Source: Candidatus Bathyarchaeota archaeon
GTDB lineage: Archaea > Thermoproteota > Bathyarchaeia > Bathyarchaeales > Bathycorpusculaceae
DNA length: 64,000 nt
Assembly (NCBI GenBank): GCA_026014735.1
Contig: JAOZHT010000004.1
Coordinates: forward strand, 281,321-345,320
Direction of reading: 5' to 3'
This document shows, piece after piece, positions 51,002-60,213 of this stretch (positions within the stretch are counted from its first letter, which is position 1; each line of letters begins with the position of its first letter). A program made the translations under genes and the position numbers. A model generated the notes under the pieces. That model was not told the DNA's origin. It saw only the letters and a program-made list of their open reading frames with translations, and did not search any database.

Positions 51002-51157
51002 TTATCTGCCGCGTTTGTTTTCCCAGAGTTCCTTTTTGAGCAGGTCGCGGACCGCGGAGCGGATGACGCTGCTTCGGCTGGGGTACATGTTGGCTCGGAC
51101 GAGTTCGTCGAGGCCTTCTAGGTAGGCTTCTGGCAACAAAACGGTTACTAACTTCAT
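51002..51157 (-). CDS. Small ribbon-helix-helix (CopG-like) protein
   Basis: A 51-residue protein, too short for ordinary gene calling: MKLVTVLLPEAYLEGLDELV, then MYPSRSSVIRSAVRDLL and KRGR. The beta strand TVLLPEAYLE and SRSSVIRSAVRD helix-turn-helix are an RHH DNA-binding fold. It may be an antitoxin or a local regulator. It is convergent with pyrF. Confidence 0.75.
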   Translation of the reverse strand: MKLVTVLLPEAYLEGLDELVRANMYPSRSSVIRSAVRDLLKKELWENKRGR

Positions 51158-51239
51158 TTTTGTATATCTCTCCCTGAAACTATGTTAGCCATATGTTATG
51201 TGGCAAATATAAGAGTTAGCCCCAGCAGAAACCGGTCAG

Positions 51240-51452
51240 CTACCCAACAATGATTTCTTTCTTCGCTAGCCCCTCAACCATCAACGGCACGATTTTGCTG
51301 GCTTTGAGGATCTCCAGGAACAGCGGCTCATCATTCTGGTCGACATGAACGATGAAATCTCCCATTTCTTTGGCGTGAGACAGTTTACCCTTACCTTTAA
51401 GCACAATCGTAAGAACATCTGCGTCCTGCTCATACTTTATTTTATAAGTCAT
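51240..51452 (-). CDS. DUF2283 protein (putative antitoxin)
   Basis: A 70-residue DUF2283-type protein: YKIKYEQDADVLTIVLKGKG and FIVHVDQNDEPLFLEIL. DUF2283 proteins usually lie beside DUF4258 proteins as a likely antitoxin. I start at 51452, which still overlaps the upstream gene by 11 bases; the frame extends three codons further. Confidence 0.75.
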   Translation of the reverse strand: MTYKIKYEQDADVLTIVLKGKGKLSHAKEMGDFIVHVDQNDEPLFLEILKASKIVPLMVEGLAKKEIIVG

Positions 51453-51723
51453 AACGCTCACGCCTCACTGGATAAAAGGTTATAACGACTAAAAAGCCTT
51501 TTCTGAGTTCATAGACCACTCTAACCGCATGTCTGGGGCTTATTTTTTTCGTTGCTAAAAATTGTCCTTCTATAGCATCTACCCGTTCAGGGTTTGATAT
51601 AGTGTCAATTATTTGCTCTTTACTTATTTCAAAGCCGTAGCTTTGCAGTAGCTTGAATTTATCAAGGGCATGTTTAGTAAATTGAATTTTTGACGCATCA
51701 CTCAAGTTGAAGACGCCTTGCAT
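51442..51723 (-). CDS. DUF4258 protein (putative toxin)
   Basis: A 93-residue protein with the DUF4258 pattern: IQFTKHALDKFKLLQSYGFE, then ISPRHAVRVVYEL and VVITFYPVRRERYD. This family is RelE-like in shape and is considered the toxin of DUF4258/DUF2283 pairs. The overlapping stop and start suggests translational coupling. Confidence 0.75.
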   Translation of the reverse strand: MQGVFNLSDASKIQFTKHALDKFKLLQSYGFEISKEQIIDTISNPERVDAIEGQFLATKKISPRHAVRVVYELRKGFLVVITFYPVRRERYDL

Positions 51724-51748
51724 CTTGTTGTAGGAAGTTAAGATAAAG

Positions 51749-52594
51749 TTAATCCAAATTCCGCAGCTGCCTTAGCGTCCCAAGATATGTTCCATCCAAC
51801 AGATACAGCTCAGAATCATCAATATCCACCGCCTCTGAGCGCAGGACAGGGCCAATTAATGCTTCACCGCCGATTTCCCTGCGTGGATGAGTATCGTTTA
51901 TGGGTCTGCCGCCGAGGAAATCGTTGAAGCTGGGCATAATGTAGAGTTCCTCCGCTCGCAACTTGACATTAAAGTGCCTCTGCAGCGTCTCCTCTACGGA
52001 GCCCTCGATTTTTGTGCCATGCTTAGCCAGCAGAACCTTCGCCAGCGCCATCCCATCGCAGCTCGCATGCATCCAGACCTGCCGCGTCATCTTGCAGCCG
52101 GCTGGGTCACGGAAAACCACCACGGGATGCAGGTGCCCCATAACTAGCGTCTTGCAGCCCAGCAGTGCAGGCGAGGGCCACTTGTGACCATGAAAAACAC
52201 CGACGTCGCCGACGACTGCGCCGCTGGAGGGGAGCAGCTGGATGTTTTCGGGGAGCAGCGGTTCAAGGTTGGCGTCGTGGTTGCCGCGGACGATGGCTAT
52301 GTCACCAATGTGGGTTTGCAGTTGCCTGAAGAAGTCGGGGATATCCTGCCATTCCGCGCGTTCGCTTTTAGTTACCGTGTACTTGACGTCTCCGAGAATA
52401 ATCAATTTGTCGGGCTTGTATTGGGACAGGATGGAGACGAGTTTGGTTAGAATCTTGGGGGTTTGGCTGGGCACATGGATGCCTCGGTCCTGAAGCTCCA
52501 TCTCCCAGCCGAGGTGGGGATCCGCGATTAGAAGGGTCTTGGTTTTTCCTTCTTTAACAAGCGCAGCTGGATGAGGCAGAAGCAGCTTAAGCAT
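51749..52594 (-). CDS. Metallophosphoesterase (COG1407-like)
   Basis: A 281-residue calcineurin-type phosphoesterase. All metal motifs are present: LLIADPHLGWE, LIILGDVKY, IVRGNHDANL, VFHGHKWPS and VMGHLHPVV. The family is archaeal COG1407, often near DNA-repair or helicase genes; function is not known. It overlaps the IMPase gene upstream by 8 bases. Confidence 0.85.
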   Translation of the reverse strand: MLKLLLPHPAALVKEGKTKTLLIADPHLGWEMELQDRGIHVPSQTPKILTKLVSILSQYKPDKLIILGDVKYTVTKSERAEWQDIPDFFRQLQTHIGDIAIVRGNHDANLEPLLPENIQLLPSSGAVVGDVGVFHGHKWPSPALLGCKTLVMGHLHPVVVFRDPAGCKMTRQVWMHASCDGMALAKVLLAKHGTKIEGSVEETLQRHFNVKLRAEELYIMPSFNDFLGGRPINDTHPRREIGGEALIGPVLRSEAVDIDDSELYLLDGTYLGTLRQLRNLD

Positions 52595-53411
52595 CGGGTT
52601 TTATCAGGCTCAAAAGGCGTTTATGCATCTCAACGTTGGCTGAGGCAACAAAACTCAGTGTCTGACGAGGATCCAGAGGCACATCAATAGGCTGGTTTTG
52701 GGCGTCGGTGACGATTCCGCCAGATTCCTCCACGATTAGAAAGCCAGCGGCGACATCGGTGGTGCGGATTTTGCAGCGTAAATCAATGAAGCCATCTGTT
52801 AAGCCCTCGGCGACGTAGCAGACCTCCAGTGCGTTGGCTCCGAAGTGGCGTGTGTGCTTGGTGTTGTGGATAACGGAGCTGAAGGTGGCTATGTCAGCGG
52901 GGGTTTTGTAGGTGTTAATGTCTATGCCTACTACGGCTTCGTCAAGCAGGGTTGTTGTGGAAGTGTGGAGGGGTTTGCCGTTGGCTGATGCGCCGTTTCC
53001 GCGATGGGCCAGGTAGGTGACGTCGTGGGCTAAATCCGCCACCATGCCCGCGTAGACGGAGCCAAGCGTGGGCTTGTCGGCTACCGCGATAGAGGAGGCG
53101 TAGAAGGGCAAGCCGTGGGTGAGGTTGGTGGTTCCGTCGATGGGGTCCACACATAAAAAGCAGCCGTCGGGTGAGGACCCGATTTTTTTTAAACCTGATT
53201 CCTCGCTGATAAGCGTGAAGGAAACGCCGTGGCTATGAAGGGTCTGCACGATGGCGGACTCCGCTGCAAGGTCCACGGGCTTCATTAAGTCGCCGCCTGC
53301 GCCTCTGCCTAGATTCGGCTGGGGTTCCCGGATGGTTGCCAGGCACGGCTTGATGGAGGCTTGGATGTTTTGTTTGCATTCAAAGAGGATTTGCAGCCAA
53401 TCAACGTTCAT
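52587..53411 (-). CDS. Inositol-monophosphatase/FBPase-family phosphatase
   Basis: A 274-residue phosphatase. Metal ligands are in LISEESG (E70), VDPIDGTTNL (D89, D92) and a late TTDVAAG. In archaea such enzymes hydrolyse myo-inositol-1-phosphate and often fructose-1,6-bisphosphate. Members of this superfamily act as histidinol-phosphatase (HisN) in some bacteria and plants, so it could serve the his operon, which lacks a phosphatase. It is co-transcribed with the phosphoesterase. Confidence 0.85.
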   Translation of the reverse strand: MNVDWLQILFECKQNIQASIKPCLATIREPQPNLGRGAGGDLMKPVDLAAESAIVQTLHSHGVSFTLISEESGLKKIGSSPDGCFLCVDPIDGTTNLTHGLPFYASSIAVADKPTLGSVYAGMVADLAHDVTYLAHRGNGASANGKPLHTSTTTLLDEAVVGIDINTYKTPADIATFSSVIHNTKHTRHFGANALEVCYVAEGLTDGFIDLRCKIRTTDVAAGFLIVEESGGIVTDAQNQPIDVPLDPRQTLSFVASANVEMHKRLLSLIKPDA

Positions 53412-53594
53412 TGCTTAGACCTTCGATGTATTATAAGCGGACGGGTTGATAAAGAATCACATCAGGCGACGTGCCCGTTTAGTGTCTTCCGAAATGAAAG
53501 CTGCCCTTTCTGCTTGTGGCAGGCTCCACAACCAGTCTGCAATGCGCCCCAGCGCCTGACGCAAAATCGGGTTGTTTCTGGTAAACCTTGGGTT

Positions 53595-53626
53595 GTTGTT
53601 GTGTAAAGAGGGGTCCCCACAACAAC
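53595..53626 (-). terminator. Hairpin between MFS and IMPase genes
   Basis: GTTGTTGTG pairs perfectly with CACAACAAC around a 14-base loop containing GGGG. It lies 62 bases downstream of the MFS stop on the minus strand, and would be in the RNA between MFS and IMPase genes. It could be a 3'-end or regulatory hairpin; no T tract follows. Confidence 0.35.
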
Positions 53627-53687
53627 TATACAAAAACAGTCAGTGCCAGATTTTTTGATCTGCTAATAATCAGTGAATAAACAGCTC

Positions 53688-54881
53688 TTAGCGTTGACAG
53701 GGTTCCCGTACCAGCCCAATCCAAATCAACGCGCCCAAAGCCCCAAGTCCACCCAGCACGATACCTAAAGCCTGATACCCATAGAGGTTCAACACTGTGC
53801 CGCCGACAAGCGACGCTAAAAGTATCCCCACATTCATGAATGCAGTGTTAAGCGACATCATGGTGCTGCGATATTTTGGCAACTGCTCAATAATGAGGCT
53901 GCCACCGGCGGTTGAAGCCATAGCGGAGAACCAGAAGCGCAGGATACTTAGAAGCCCAGAGAGCTCTGCAGTGGGCATAAAAGTGAACACCAAGGTAAGC
54001 ATGCAAGCGATCACAAGAGTTAAGGTTCCAAGCCTCTTGCGTCCAACACGGTTTACCATTAAACCCGCGATTGCTCCACCTACCGCCGCCATGATGTTTG
54101 CCACCAAAAAGTAAATTGTTCCCCATGCAATCGGCTCCGCGAATTGTTGCCGGTAGAAAGAAATGGTAAAGTAGCCGATGCCGCTTTCGCAGACCATAAA
54201 CATAGTGACTGATAACGCGGCAATTCCCGACACGCTTGAGAATGCTTGTTGGCAGGCCACCGAAAAGGGCTCCGGTATAAGCGTGGTTTTTGGTTTTGTG
54301 TGGTTTGGTACAAATAGGGTAGCTAAGACTAAGCTGGTTAGGGCAGAGGGTAAAGACAGAATGAGGGTGACGCTTCGCCAATCCAGAAACGCTGACATCA
54401 AACCCACCAGTGGGCTGCCGATGACGAAAGCAAGTATTGTTGAAGCAACAATTACTCCGACAGCTTTTCCTCTTTTCTCCAGCGGGTAAACGTCGCCGAT
54501 TATCGAGTAAGCCATCGTGACAACAATCGCTAACCCAGCGCCCACAGCGATGTTAGCGGATAAAAGCAGCGGAAAAGTCGGCGCAAAATAGTAGCCGAGA
54601 GCAGCTAAAATGTTGCAGACTAATCCGCAGAGCAGCAACACTTTGTGGTTGAAGCGGATGCTTATCACAGCCAGCACTAAACCGAAAACTATGCCTGAGA
54701 TTGCCCCCACCGAAGCCGCCATGCCTGCTGTGCCGACTTGAACTTGGAAGCTTGCAGCTATATCAACCATGAAAACTTGGAAGGCAACTGTCACCAGACA
54801 AGTAGATAGCGCTGAAAGAGCTAACGTGGAAAGCAGAAGCCTACTGTACACTAAAGGTGTATCTGCAATGCTTTTCTCCAT
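53688..54881 (-). CDS. Major facilitator superfamily transporter
   Basis: A 397-residue protein with about 12 membrane helices. GAGLAIVVTMAYSIIGDVYP with EKRGKAVGV is the MFS loop region, and GRKRLGT the second half loop. It is a single-substrate exporter or importer; the substrate is not predictable. I start at 54881, AAGGTGG 5 bases ahead. A GTG three codons upstream overlaps the SD and is less likely. Confidence 0.85.
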   Translation of the reverse strand: MEKSIADTPLVYSRLLLSTLALSALSTCLVTVAFQVFMVDIAASFQVQVGTAGMAASVGAISGIVFGLVLAVISIRFNHKVLLLCGLVCNILAALGYYFAPTFPLLLSANIAVGAGLAIVVTMAYSIIGDVYPLEKRGKAVGVIVASTILAFVIGSPLVGLMSAFLDWRSVTLILSLPSALTSLVLATLFVPNHTKPKTTLIPEPFSVACQQAFSSVSGIAALSVTMFMVCESGIGYFTISFYRQQFAEPIAWGTIYFLVANIMAAVGGAIAGLMVNRVGRKRLGTLTLVIACMLTLVFTFMPTAELSGLLSILRFWFSAMASTAGGSLIIEQLPKYRSTMMSLNTAFMNVGILLASLVGGTVLNLYGYQALGIVLGGLGALGALIWIGLVREPCQR

Positions 54882-54936
54882 GCCAGCCACCTTTAATCAT
54901 ATGACGTATATAAAATGAATCGAAGTATCCCCTCTG

Positions 54937-56109
54937 CTACCCCACGCACCAGCCGAACCGCTCGATATCAGCGGGGGAAAGATGCTGCTCCACCATTAAA
55001 TCCCGCAGACACACCGGATCCGACTCTAGATAGTCGCCTGTACATGCGTAGGCTCTGCCCCGGCATCCTCCACAGGCTTCACGGTACTCGCAGGCGCCAC
55101 ATTGCCCCTTAAGCATCTGCCTGCTCCGCAGGGTGTTGAGGATTTTGGAGCTACTCCAAATCTCCCGCAGGCTCTGCTCTCGGATGTTGCCGGCTTTTAT
55201 GGGCAGAAAGGTGCAGGGGTAAATGTCGCCGTTGGGGCGCAGGCTAAAGTACATGTTGCCCGCGTGGCAGCCGATGCCCTGATGGATATAGAATTCCTTG
55301 ATGAGCAAATCCTTGGGTTTGGTTCCGTGGCTGCGATGCATCTCCAGAGCGATTTCGGGGTAGAGTGGAATGCCGCCTGACATAGTGAAGGTCATCTCGG
55401 AATCCTCCTGGCGGCCCTGAAGCCACCGGATAAGGTTAACTCGCTGCTGCTGCGTCATAGCCTGATCCATAACGTCCTTGCCTCTGCCGACGGGCACCAA
55501 ATCATACACCGCCACCTCATCCACGCCTAACCCGTAGAGAAAATCGATACGCCTAGGCATCTCCGAAACGGTGTCTTTAAGCGCCATAGTGGTAACAATA
55601 ACCTCCAAGTCAATGTCTAAGCAGGTTCTGATGGCTTTGACAGCTTGGTTAAAGGTGCCGGGAAGATTACGGAGATGATCATGCTTCTCGGGGACCACAG
55701 AGTCAATGGGGATGCCGATGGCTTTGATGCCTGCCTCCTGCAGCTGCAAAGCCGTATGCGGCGTGATGAGGAGCCCGTTGCTGAGCAGCGCGGTTATTAT
55801 GCCGAGGTCATCGCAGCGCCGGGCAAGGGCTAAAACGAAGTCTTTGCGCAGCAGGGGTTCGCCGCCGCTGAAAATCACTGCCCGGGTGCCTAGGCTGTGC
55901 ATCTGGTCTATGGCGTTTAGGGCTTCTTTGAGGTTGAGTTCGTTAGGCATGGCTTCGCGTGCGGAGACGTGGCAGTGAAGGCACCGCAGGTTGCAGGCGC
56001 GTGTAACGGCATAGGAAACTATAAGGGGCGTGTTGGGTTCGCCACTTAGGCCTTGACCCAGCAGCTTCTGGCGAAGCATGAGTTCAAGGAGCTTAAGCGT
56101 GGTTCCCAT
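54937..56109 (-). CDS. Radical SAM/SPASM enzyme
   Basis: A 390-residue protein. The radical SAM motif CNLRCLHC is at C39, C43 and C46, followed by FSGGEPLLRKD. A SPASM-type extension near the C-terminus has CHAGN, CTF, CGACEYREACGGCRGRAY and CLRD, for extra iron-sulphur clusters. It resembles the heme-d1/AhbC or peptide-modifying branch; the substrate cannot be assigned. The neighbour genes do not help. Confidence 0.88.
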   Translation of the reverse strand: MGTTLKLLELMLRQKLLGQGLSGEPNTPLIVSYAVTRACNLRCLHCHVSAREAMPNELNLKEALNAIDQMHSLGTRAVIFSGGEPLLRKDFVLALARRCDDLGIITALLSNGLLITPHTALQLQEAGIKAIGIPIDSVVPEKHDHLRNLPGTFNQAVKAIRTCLDIDLEVIVTTMALKDTVSEMPRRIDFLYGLGVDEVAVYDLVPVGRGKDVMDQAMTQQQRVNLIRWLQGRQEDSEMTFTMSGGIPLYPEIALEMHRSHGTKPKDLLIKEFYIHQGIGCHAGNMYFSLRPNGDIYPCTFLPIKAGNIREQSLREIWSSSKILNTLRSRQMLKGQCGACEYREACGGCRGRAYACTGDYLESDPVCLRDLMVEQHLSPADIERFGWCVG

Positions 56110-56122
56110 GGCCTACGCCATC

Positions 56123-57052
56123 TTAGATTTTAGGTCGAATAATCCAGAGCTGGATAAATCGCCGTAGTAGCCAGGCCACCGCAAAGATGAGGGAAACCGC
56201 GATTACCACTATCATGATGTTGGGTCCGATGTCAAAGGCGTCTTCGCTTAGGTTCTGGGCTAAATCCACGATTTTAACGTCATCGATAGCTGCCAGTGCA
56301 TCGTGTCCAAAGTAGTATTCGGTGCCACTCATAACGTTGCCTTCGGGGTTCTGGGTGCCTGAGAGAATCTGGACAGCTTGCTCTTTGCCGTCGACGTAGA
56401 GGTGCATGCCGGTTGCTGTACGCGCGAACTCCACATTAACCCACTGGTTAAGCGGCACAGGCTCATTTGTTACGATCTCGTTTATGCCGCCTACGTCGGT
56501 GCATACAAAGCCGCTTAATGCGCCTTCGACGTACTGTTCGCCGTTTTCGGGGGTGCCTGCGCGGATGGCTAAGCCGAGGATGCGGGTGGTGTTCTGCCAG
56601 GCGCATGCTTGGTCGGGGTGGTTGCATTCTACGACTATGTTGTTGTATGTGGCGTCTTTGTAGCCGGGAACGTAAATCCATGCTTGGATGTCGAAGTACT
56701 TTTTGATTTCGAGGTTCGCTGAGATGTCAATGTACATGGGTTCTGGCATAGGTGGGAAACCGACGACGAATTTAATGGGGACATAGACGAGGTTGTCGCC
56801 GTCGAACTGCATGGCGCTGCCTACTTTGCCGTCGATGATTTGGGGCAGAGGATGCCCGCTGACTATCCCGTTGTTAATTCCCGTCGCGTCTGCCGTTACG
56901 TTGCCGCTGTCGGTTGATTGTATGCTATCAAGGGTCCAGTGGCCTACGGTTGCCTGTGTATCCATTGCCTGGGTGCTCGCCAGAAACATTGGGGAAATCA
57001 GGGTTGCTAAAAGAAGAATCGTGAAGACCGAGGTTTTTCTTTGAAGCATCAT
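56123..57052 (-). CDS. LamG-domain surface protein with C-terminal anchor
   Basis: A 309-residue protein. Signal peptide about 5-30. A concanavalin A/LamG-type sugar-binding fold follows: GHWTLDSIQSTDS, DATGINNGIVSGHP, DGKVGSAMQFDGDN and later MHLYVDGKEQ. A C-terminal membrane helix (about 280-300) has RRFIQLW and RPKI behind it. I start at 57052; the frame extends 40 codons further without a signal. Confidence 0.8.
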   Translation of the reverse strand: MMLQRKTSVFTILLLATLISPMFLASTQAMDTQATVGHWTLDSIQSTDSGNVTADATGINNGIVSGHPLPQIIDGKVGSAMQFDGDNLVYVPIKFVVGFPPMPEPMYIDISANLEIKKYFDIQAWIYVPGYKDATYNNIVVECNHPDQACAWQNTTRILGLAIRAGTPENGEQYVEGALSGFVCTDVGGINEIVTNEPVPLNQWVNVEFARTATGMHLYVDGKEQAVQILSGTQNPEGNVMSGTEYYFGHDALAAIDDVKIVDLAQNLSEDAFDIGPNIMIVVIAVSLIFAVAWLLRRFIQLWIIRPKI

Positions 57053-57191
57053 TTCAGTCACATACCTTGAAGCATCAATGTCATAGGGTTGCTTATAGCT
57101 CTCCCTAGAGAACAGCATGGTTCCCCGAAAAGAACGGGCCTGCAACAACGTGACCATACGGTAATATACCATCGCTGCCTATGCTTGCTGT

Positions 57192-57899
57192 ATGCGCAAA
57201 ATAAAAGCCCAAAACAGCTACCTCAAAAACCAAACCAGAAAAAACCTGGCCAAAGCAGCGCTTTGCATACTGATATTTGCTGCTGCCCTCTTCGGGTTGG
57301 CTTGGCGGGTGCTCTCCACATTGCAGGTTGGACAACTTGAGGCGGTATGGCTGGTTTTTTCGCTTCTCCCGCTTGGCGCATCCTATTTCTATCTGCGTAA
57401 ATACCGCATTTACCGCGGCGGTTGGGAAGGCGAAAAACAAGTTGCGCAGCACCTAAACAGAATGCTCAGCGATGATTTTTACCTTATAAACGACTTGTAC
57501 CTGGGAAGCGGCGGAGACATCGACCACGTGGTTTTGGCGCCCAGCGGGGTGTATGTTTTAGAAACCAAGAATTGGAGGGGCACCGTTAGCTGCAGGGGCG
57601 ATGAGTGGCAGCGGGAGGGCAAACACGCTTCAGCCAGTCCTAGTCTTCAGGTGAAACGCAACGCAGCAAAAATAAAGCGCTTAATCGGGAACGCTCCAGC
57701 ATTGAGGTCTTTGGACGTTTGGGTTGAAGGCATCGTTGTGTTAACTAACAGGCATGCCAAAATCCACCTGAGCAACCCCGCGGTGCCTGTCTTAAAACTT
57801 GAGCAGCTCCCCAGCTACTTATCCCGTCAAGGCGCTCGCCGACTCAGCGGGGAAGAACTGGCAGCTATCGGGAAAGAGATTGTGAAGCATAAGGCTTAG
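57192..57899 (+). CDS. NERD-domain membrane protein
   Basis: A 235-residue protein with two membrane helices (about 20-40 and 50-68), then a NERD (nuclease-related) domain: YRGGWEGEKQVAQHLNR, GGDIDHVVLAPSGVYVLETK and NWRGTV. The D...E.K order matches the PD-(D/E)XK-type fold. The NERD domain is thought to be nuclease-like, but activity is untested. It overlaps the convergent gene by 35 bases. Confidence 0.85.
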   Translation: MRKIKAQNSYLKNQTRKNLAKAALCILIFAAALFGLAWRVLSTLQVGQLEAVWLVFSLLPLGASYFYLRKYRIYRGGWEGEKQVAQHLNRMLSDDFYLINDLYLGSGGDIDHVVLAPSGVYVLETKNWRGTVSCRGDEWQREGKHASASPSLQVKRNAAKIKRLIGNAPALRSLDVWVEGIVVLTNRHAKIHLSNPAVPVLKLEQLPSYLSRQGARRLSGEELAAIGKEIVKHKA

Positions 57900-58587
57900 T
57901 TTGTCTCGTTTGGGGCGGCGTGATGCTTAGCCACGCTTTGCGTTTAACGAGCGCAAAGGAAGTTACCGCGGTTACAAACAGGCTAATTATGACAAAAGAG
58001 TTGGATAGCGCCCGCTCGCTGTTCTCAAGCGTCGAGAGAAAAATCGAGACGCTGCAGTACAGGGCAAAGCCGCCTAGCGCAAACTGGAGGATATGAAGCG
58101 CTTTTTTGGCTCTGCAAGCCTGCGTCTTTAACCAGTTCAGGCCCCTCTCCACACGTTTGGAGACATCAGGCAAGTCGTCGAGGAACAGCGCTAAACCACC
58201 TAGGAAAAACACGCGCCCTGCATTGACGGCTACTGTGCTGTTATCTACGAAGAATAGGCTTAGCAGCGGAATCGGCGTAAACACCATCACAAACGCGGAG
58301 GATGAGGCCAGCACGAAGAAGCCGTAGACGTAATGGTGGAAAAGGAACCTGCCAGTGTGGAGTGCGCGTCCGATGGCGGCGCTGGGGAAGATGTTGATGA
58401 GGGCTGCGGCAAGTGCCAGCCAGAAGATGTTTCCATCGAGGAGATAGGGCGCGTAGGGTTTCCAGTAGGGGTAGGCGTGGTAGTAGCCGTAGATTATGCC
58501 TGCGACGGAGGCTATGGAGATAAGCGAGTTAAAGATTAACGCTATGCTGAATGTTTTTTTAAGGATTACCCAAACGGAAGTAGCCAT
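57865..58587 (-). CDS. Polytopic membrane protein
   Basis: A 240-residue protein with about six membrane helices and a short charged loop (DLPDVSKRVERGLNWLKTQ) in the middle. HTGRFLFHHYVYGFFVL contains His residues near the membrane. No family is recognised. The upstream element at 58733-58754 might feed a 135-base leader. Confidence 0.6.
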   Translation of the reverse strand: MATSVWVILKKTFSIALIFNSLISIASVAGIIYGYYHAYPYWKPYAPYLLDGNIFWLALAAALINIFPSAAIGRALHTGRFLFHHYVYGFFVLASSSAFVMVFTPIPLLSLFFVDNSTVAVNAGRVFFLGGLALFLDDLPDVSKRVERGLNWLKTQACRAKKALHILQFALGGFALYCSVSIFLSTLENSERALSNSFVIISLFVTAVTSFALVKRKAWLSITPPQTRQTKPYASQSLSR

Positions 58588-58732
58588 GATTATGCCATGC
58601 CCTAACTGAGCCTGTAAACCGAGTTTTAGCTACATGGTTTGCCTGCAGGTTTTTATAATTAACGCATGTTGAGGGCAAAAACAGCAACAAAAACGGCTGC
58701 ATAAGGGCCTGCAGGCTTAGCTGCTCCACAAC

Positions 58733-58754
58733 GTCTACCCCCCTCTATAAATAG
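58733..58754 (-). promoter_or_regulatory. TATA-plus-G-run element, copy 5
   Basis: CTATTTATAGAGGGGGG on the minus strand. It is like copies 2 and 3 except that AAA in the centre is TTT and the trailing bases differ. It lies 35-56 bases past the antiporter stop. Confidence 0.4.
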
Positions 58755-58788
58755 CGTCTCAAGAGGCAACCGATATTGCTTCAGGGCG

Positions 58789-60075
58789 CTATTCATGGAA
58801 TTCCAGAGGATAAGTGGGAATATAGTCGGGTGCTGATTGGTCGTCGTTAGGCATTTCCTCTTCAGGAGCCTCCTTTTCGCAGGCGCGGCGGAGGAGCAGC
58901 GGCGCAATAAGCGTGGTAATCATAATCATGCCTAGAATCGCGGCGTAGGTGCTTTGGGCTATGGCGCCGGCTGATATGGCGACACCTGCCACGATTAGCC
59001 CCACTTCCCCTCTTGAAATCATGCCATAGCCCACTTTGGTGCCTTTACTGCGGTCTTTAAGGAAGTAAGCCGCGGGTATAGCACAGCCAATCATCTTGCT
59101 TACAACAGCCACTACAACTAGTGCAGCGAAGAAAGCGTAGAAGAACCAGTCAGTTGTAACGAAGGCTCTAAGGTCAAACTGTGCCCCTGCCAAAGCAAAG
59201 AACACAGGCGAGAAGACAACGCTGATTTTTTTGGTGTAATCGCGGATTTTCTCGATGACATTTGAGCTTGCCACAGCCATGCCTGCTGCGAAGGCCCCGA
59301 CGATGGGAGATAAACCAATGGCGGCAGCTAAAGCGGATGCGCCGAAGCATGATGCGGTGGCGGCGGCTTCCACGGTTGCATCGTGTTTGCCTTTTGAAGT
59401 CCAGTTGATTATGCGTGGAACCACCAGGGAGGAGAACACAGTCATGGCTAGCCAGAGCCCCAGGGAGGTAGCGATGACCGTGATTATGTTTAGGGCGTTC
59501 ATAGGGGCTGAGGATGATATGAAGGAGACGATGACACCTAAAATCGCAAGCCCCAAAACATCATCCACGACGGCTGCGCTAATCATCATGCGTGACTCTA
59601 CCTTTCGATGCTGATTCATCTCCTGCAAAACCAGCGCCGTAATGGAGATGCTGGTGGCTACGAGCGCGGCTGCGACGACCATACTGGTTATTGTGTCGAA
59701 GCCTAAAAGGAACGAGAGCCCATAGCCCATAGCGAAGGGAACAATTACACCGGTGGTTCCGATTATAAACCCAGCGGCGCCTACTTTGCGGAAATCCTTA
59801 AACGTCATCTCTAAACCTGCAACAAACAGAATGAGGATGCCACCGATTTCTCCGAAGGCTTTGACTATTTCGTTAATTTGAATAAGCGGGGTTCCGTTGA
59901 TGGCGATTATGGAGCCTAAAGCGTATGGTCCAAGTATGATTCCAGCGGTTAATTCTCCGAGGACCGCGGGGATTTTACGCCAAGAAAAGATTTCTCCCAG
60001 AACCTTGGCTGAGAACACCAGAATGCAGATGGTGACGATTCCTGTAAGTGCACTGTCTAAAGCCAAGGGAGACAC
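58789..60075 (-). CDS. CPA2-type Na+/H+ antiporter (NapA/KefB-like)
   Basis: A 428-residue transporter with about 12 membrane helices. ELTAGIILGPYALGS at the first helices, GLEMTFKDFRKVG, and the paired acidic residues of CPA2 in VVDDVLGLAIL are visible. The Gly-rich helix GVGLI-type region GMISRGEVGLIVAGVAIS is diagnostic. A short acidic C-terminal tail (EKEAPEEEMPNDD) is present but there is no RCK domain. It exchanges H+ for Na+ or K+. Confidence 0.88.
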   Translation of the reverse strand: MSPLALDSALTGIVTICILVFSAKVLGEIFSWRKIPAVLGELTAGIILGPYALGSIIAINGTPLIQINEIVKAFGEIGGILILFVAGLEMTFKDFRKVGAAGFIIGTTGVIVPFAMGYGLSFLLGFDTITSMVVAAALVATSISITALVLQEMNQHRKVESRMMISAAVVDDVLGLAILGVIVSFISSSAPMNALNIITVIATSLGLWLAMTVFSSLVVPRIINWTSKGKHDATVEAAATASCFGASALAAAIGLSPIVGAFAAGMAVASSNVIEKIRDYTKKISVVFSPVFFALAGAQFDLRAFVTTDWFFYAFFAALVVVAVVSKMIGCAIPAAYFLKDRSKGTKVGYGMISRGEVGLIVAGVAISAGAIAQSTYAAILGMIMITTLIAPLLLRRACEKEAPEEEMPNDDQSAPDYIPTYPLEFHE

Positions 60076-60213
60076 CTTTCCTTAGTGGGCACACCGTTAA
60101 TTACCTATTTAAAATTAGCCCAATGAATCCTAATTTTTAATCATAAAGAGAAAATGTTTGTTTTTAAAAAATGGAAGAAAATTTATGGGTTTGGTTTACA
60201 TCTTATGGACGAT

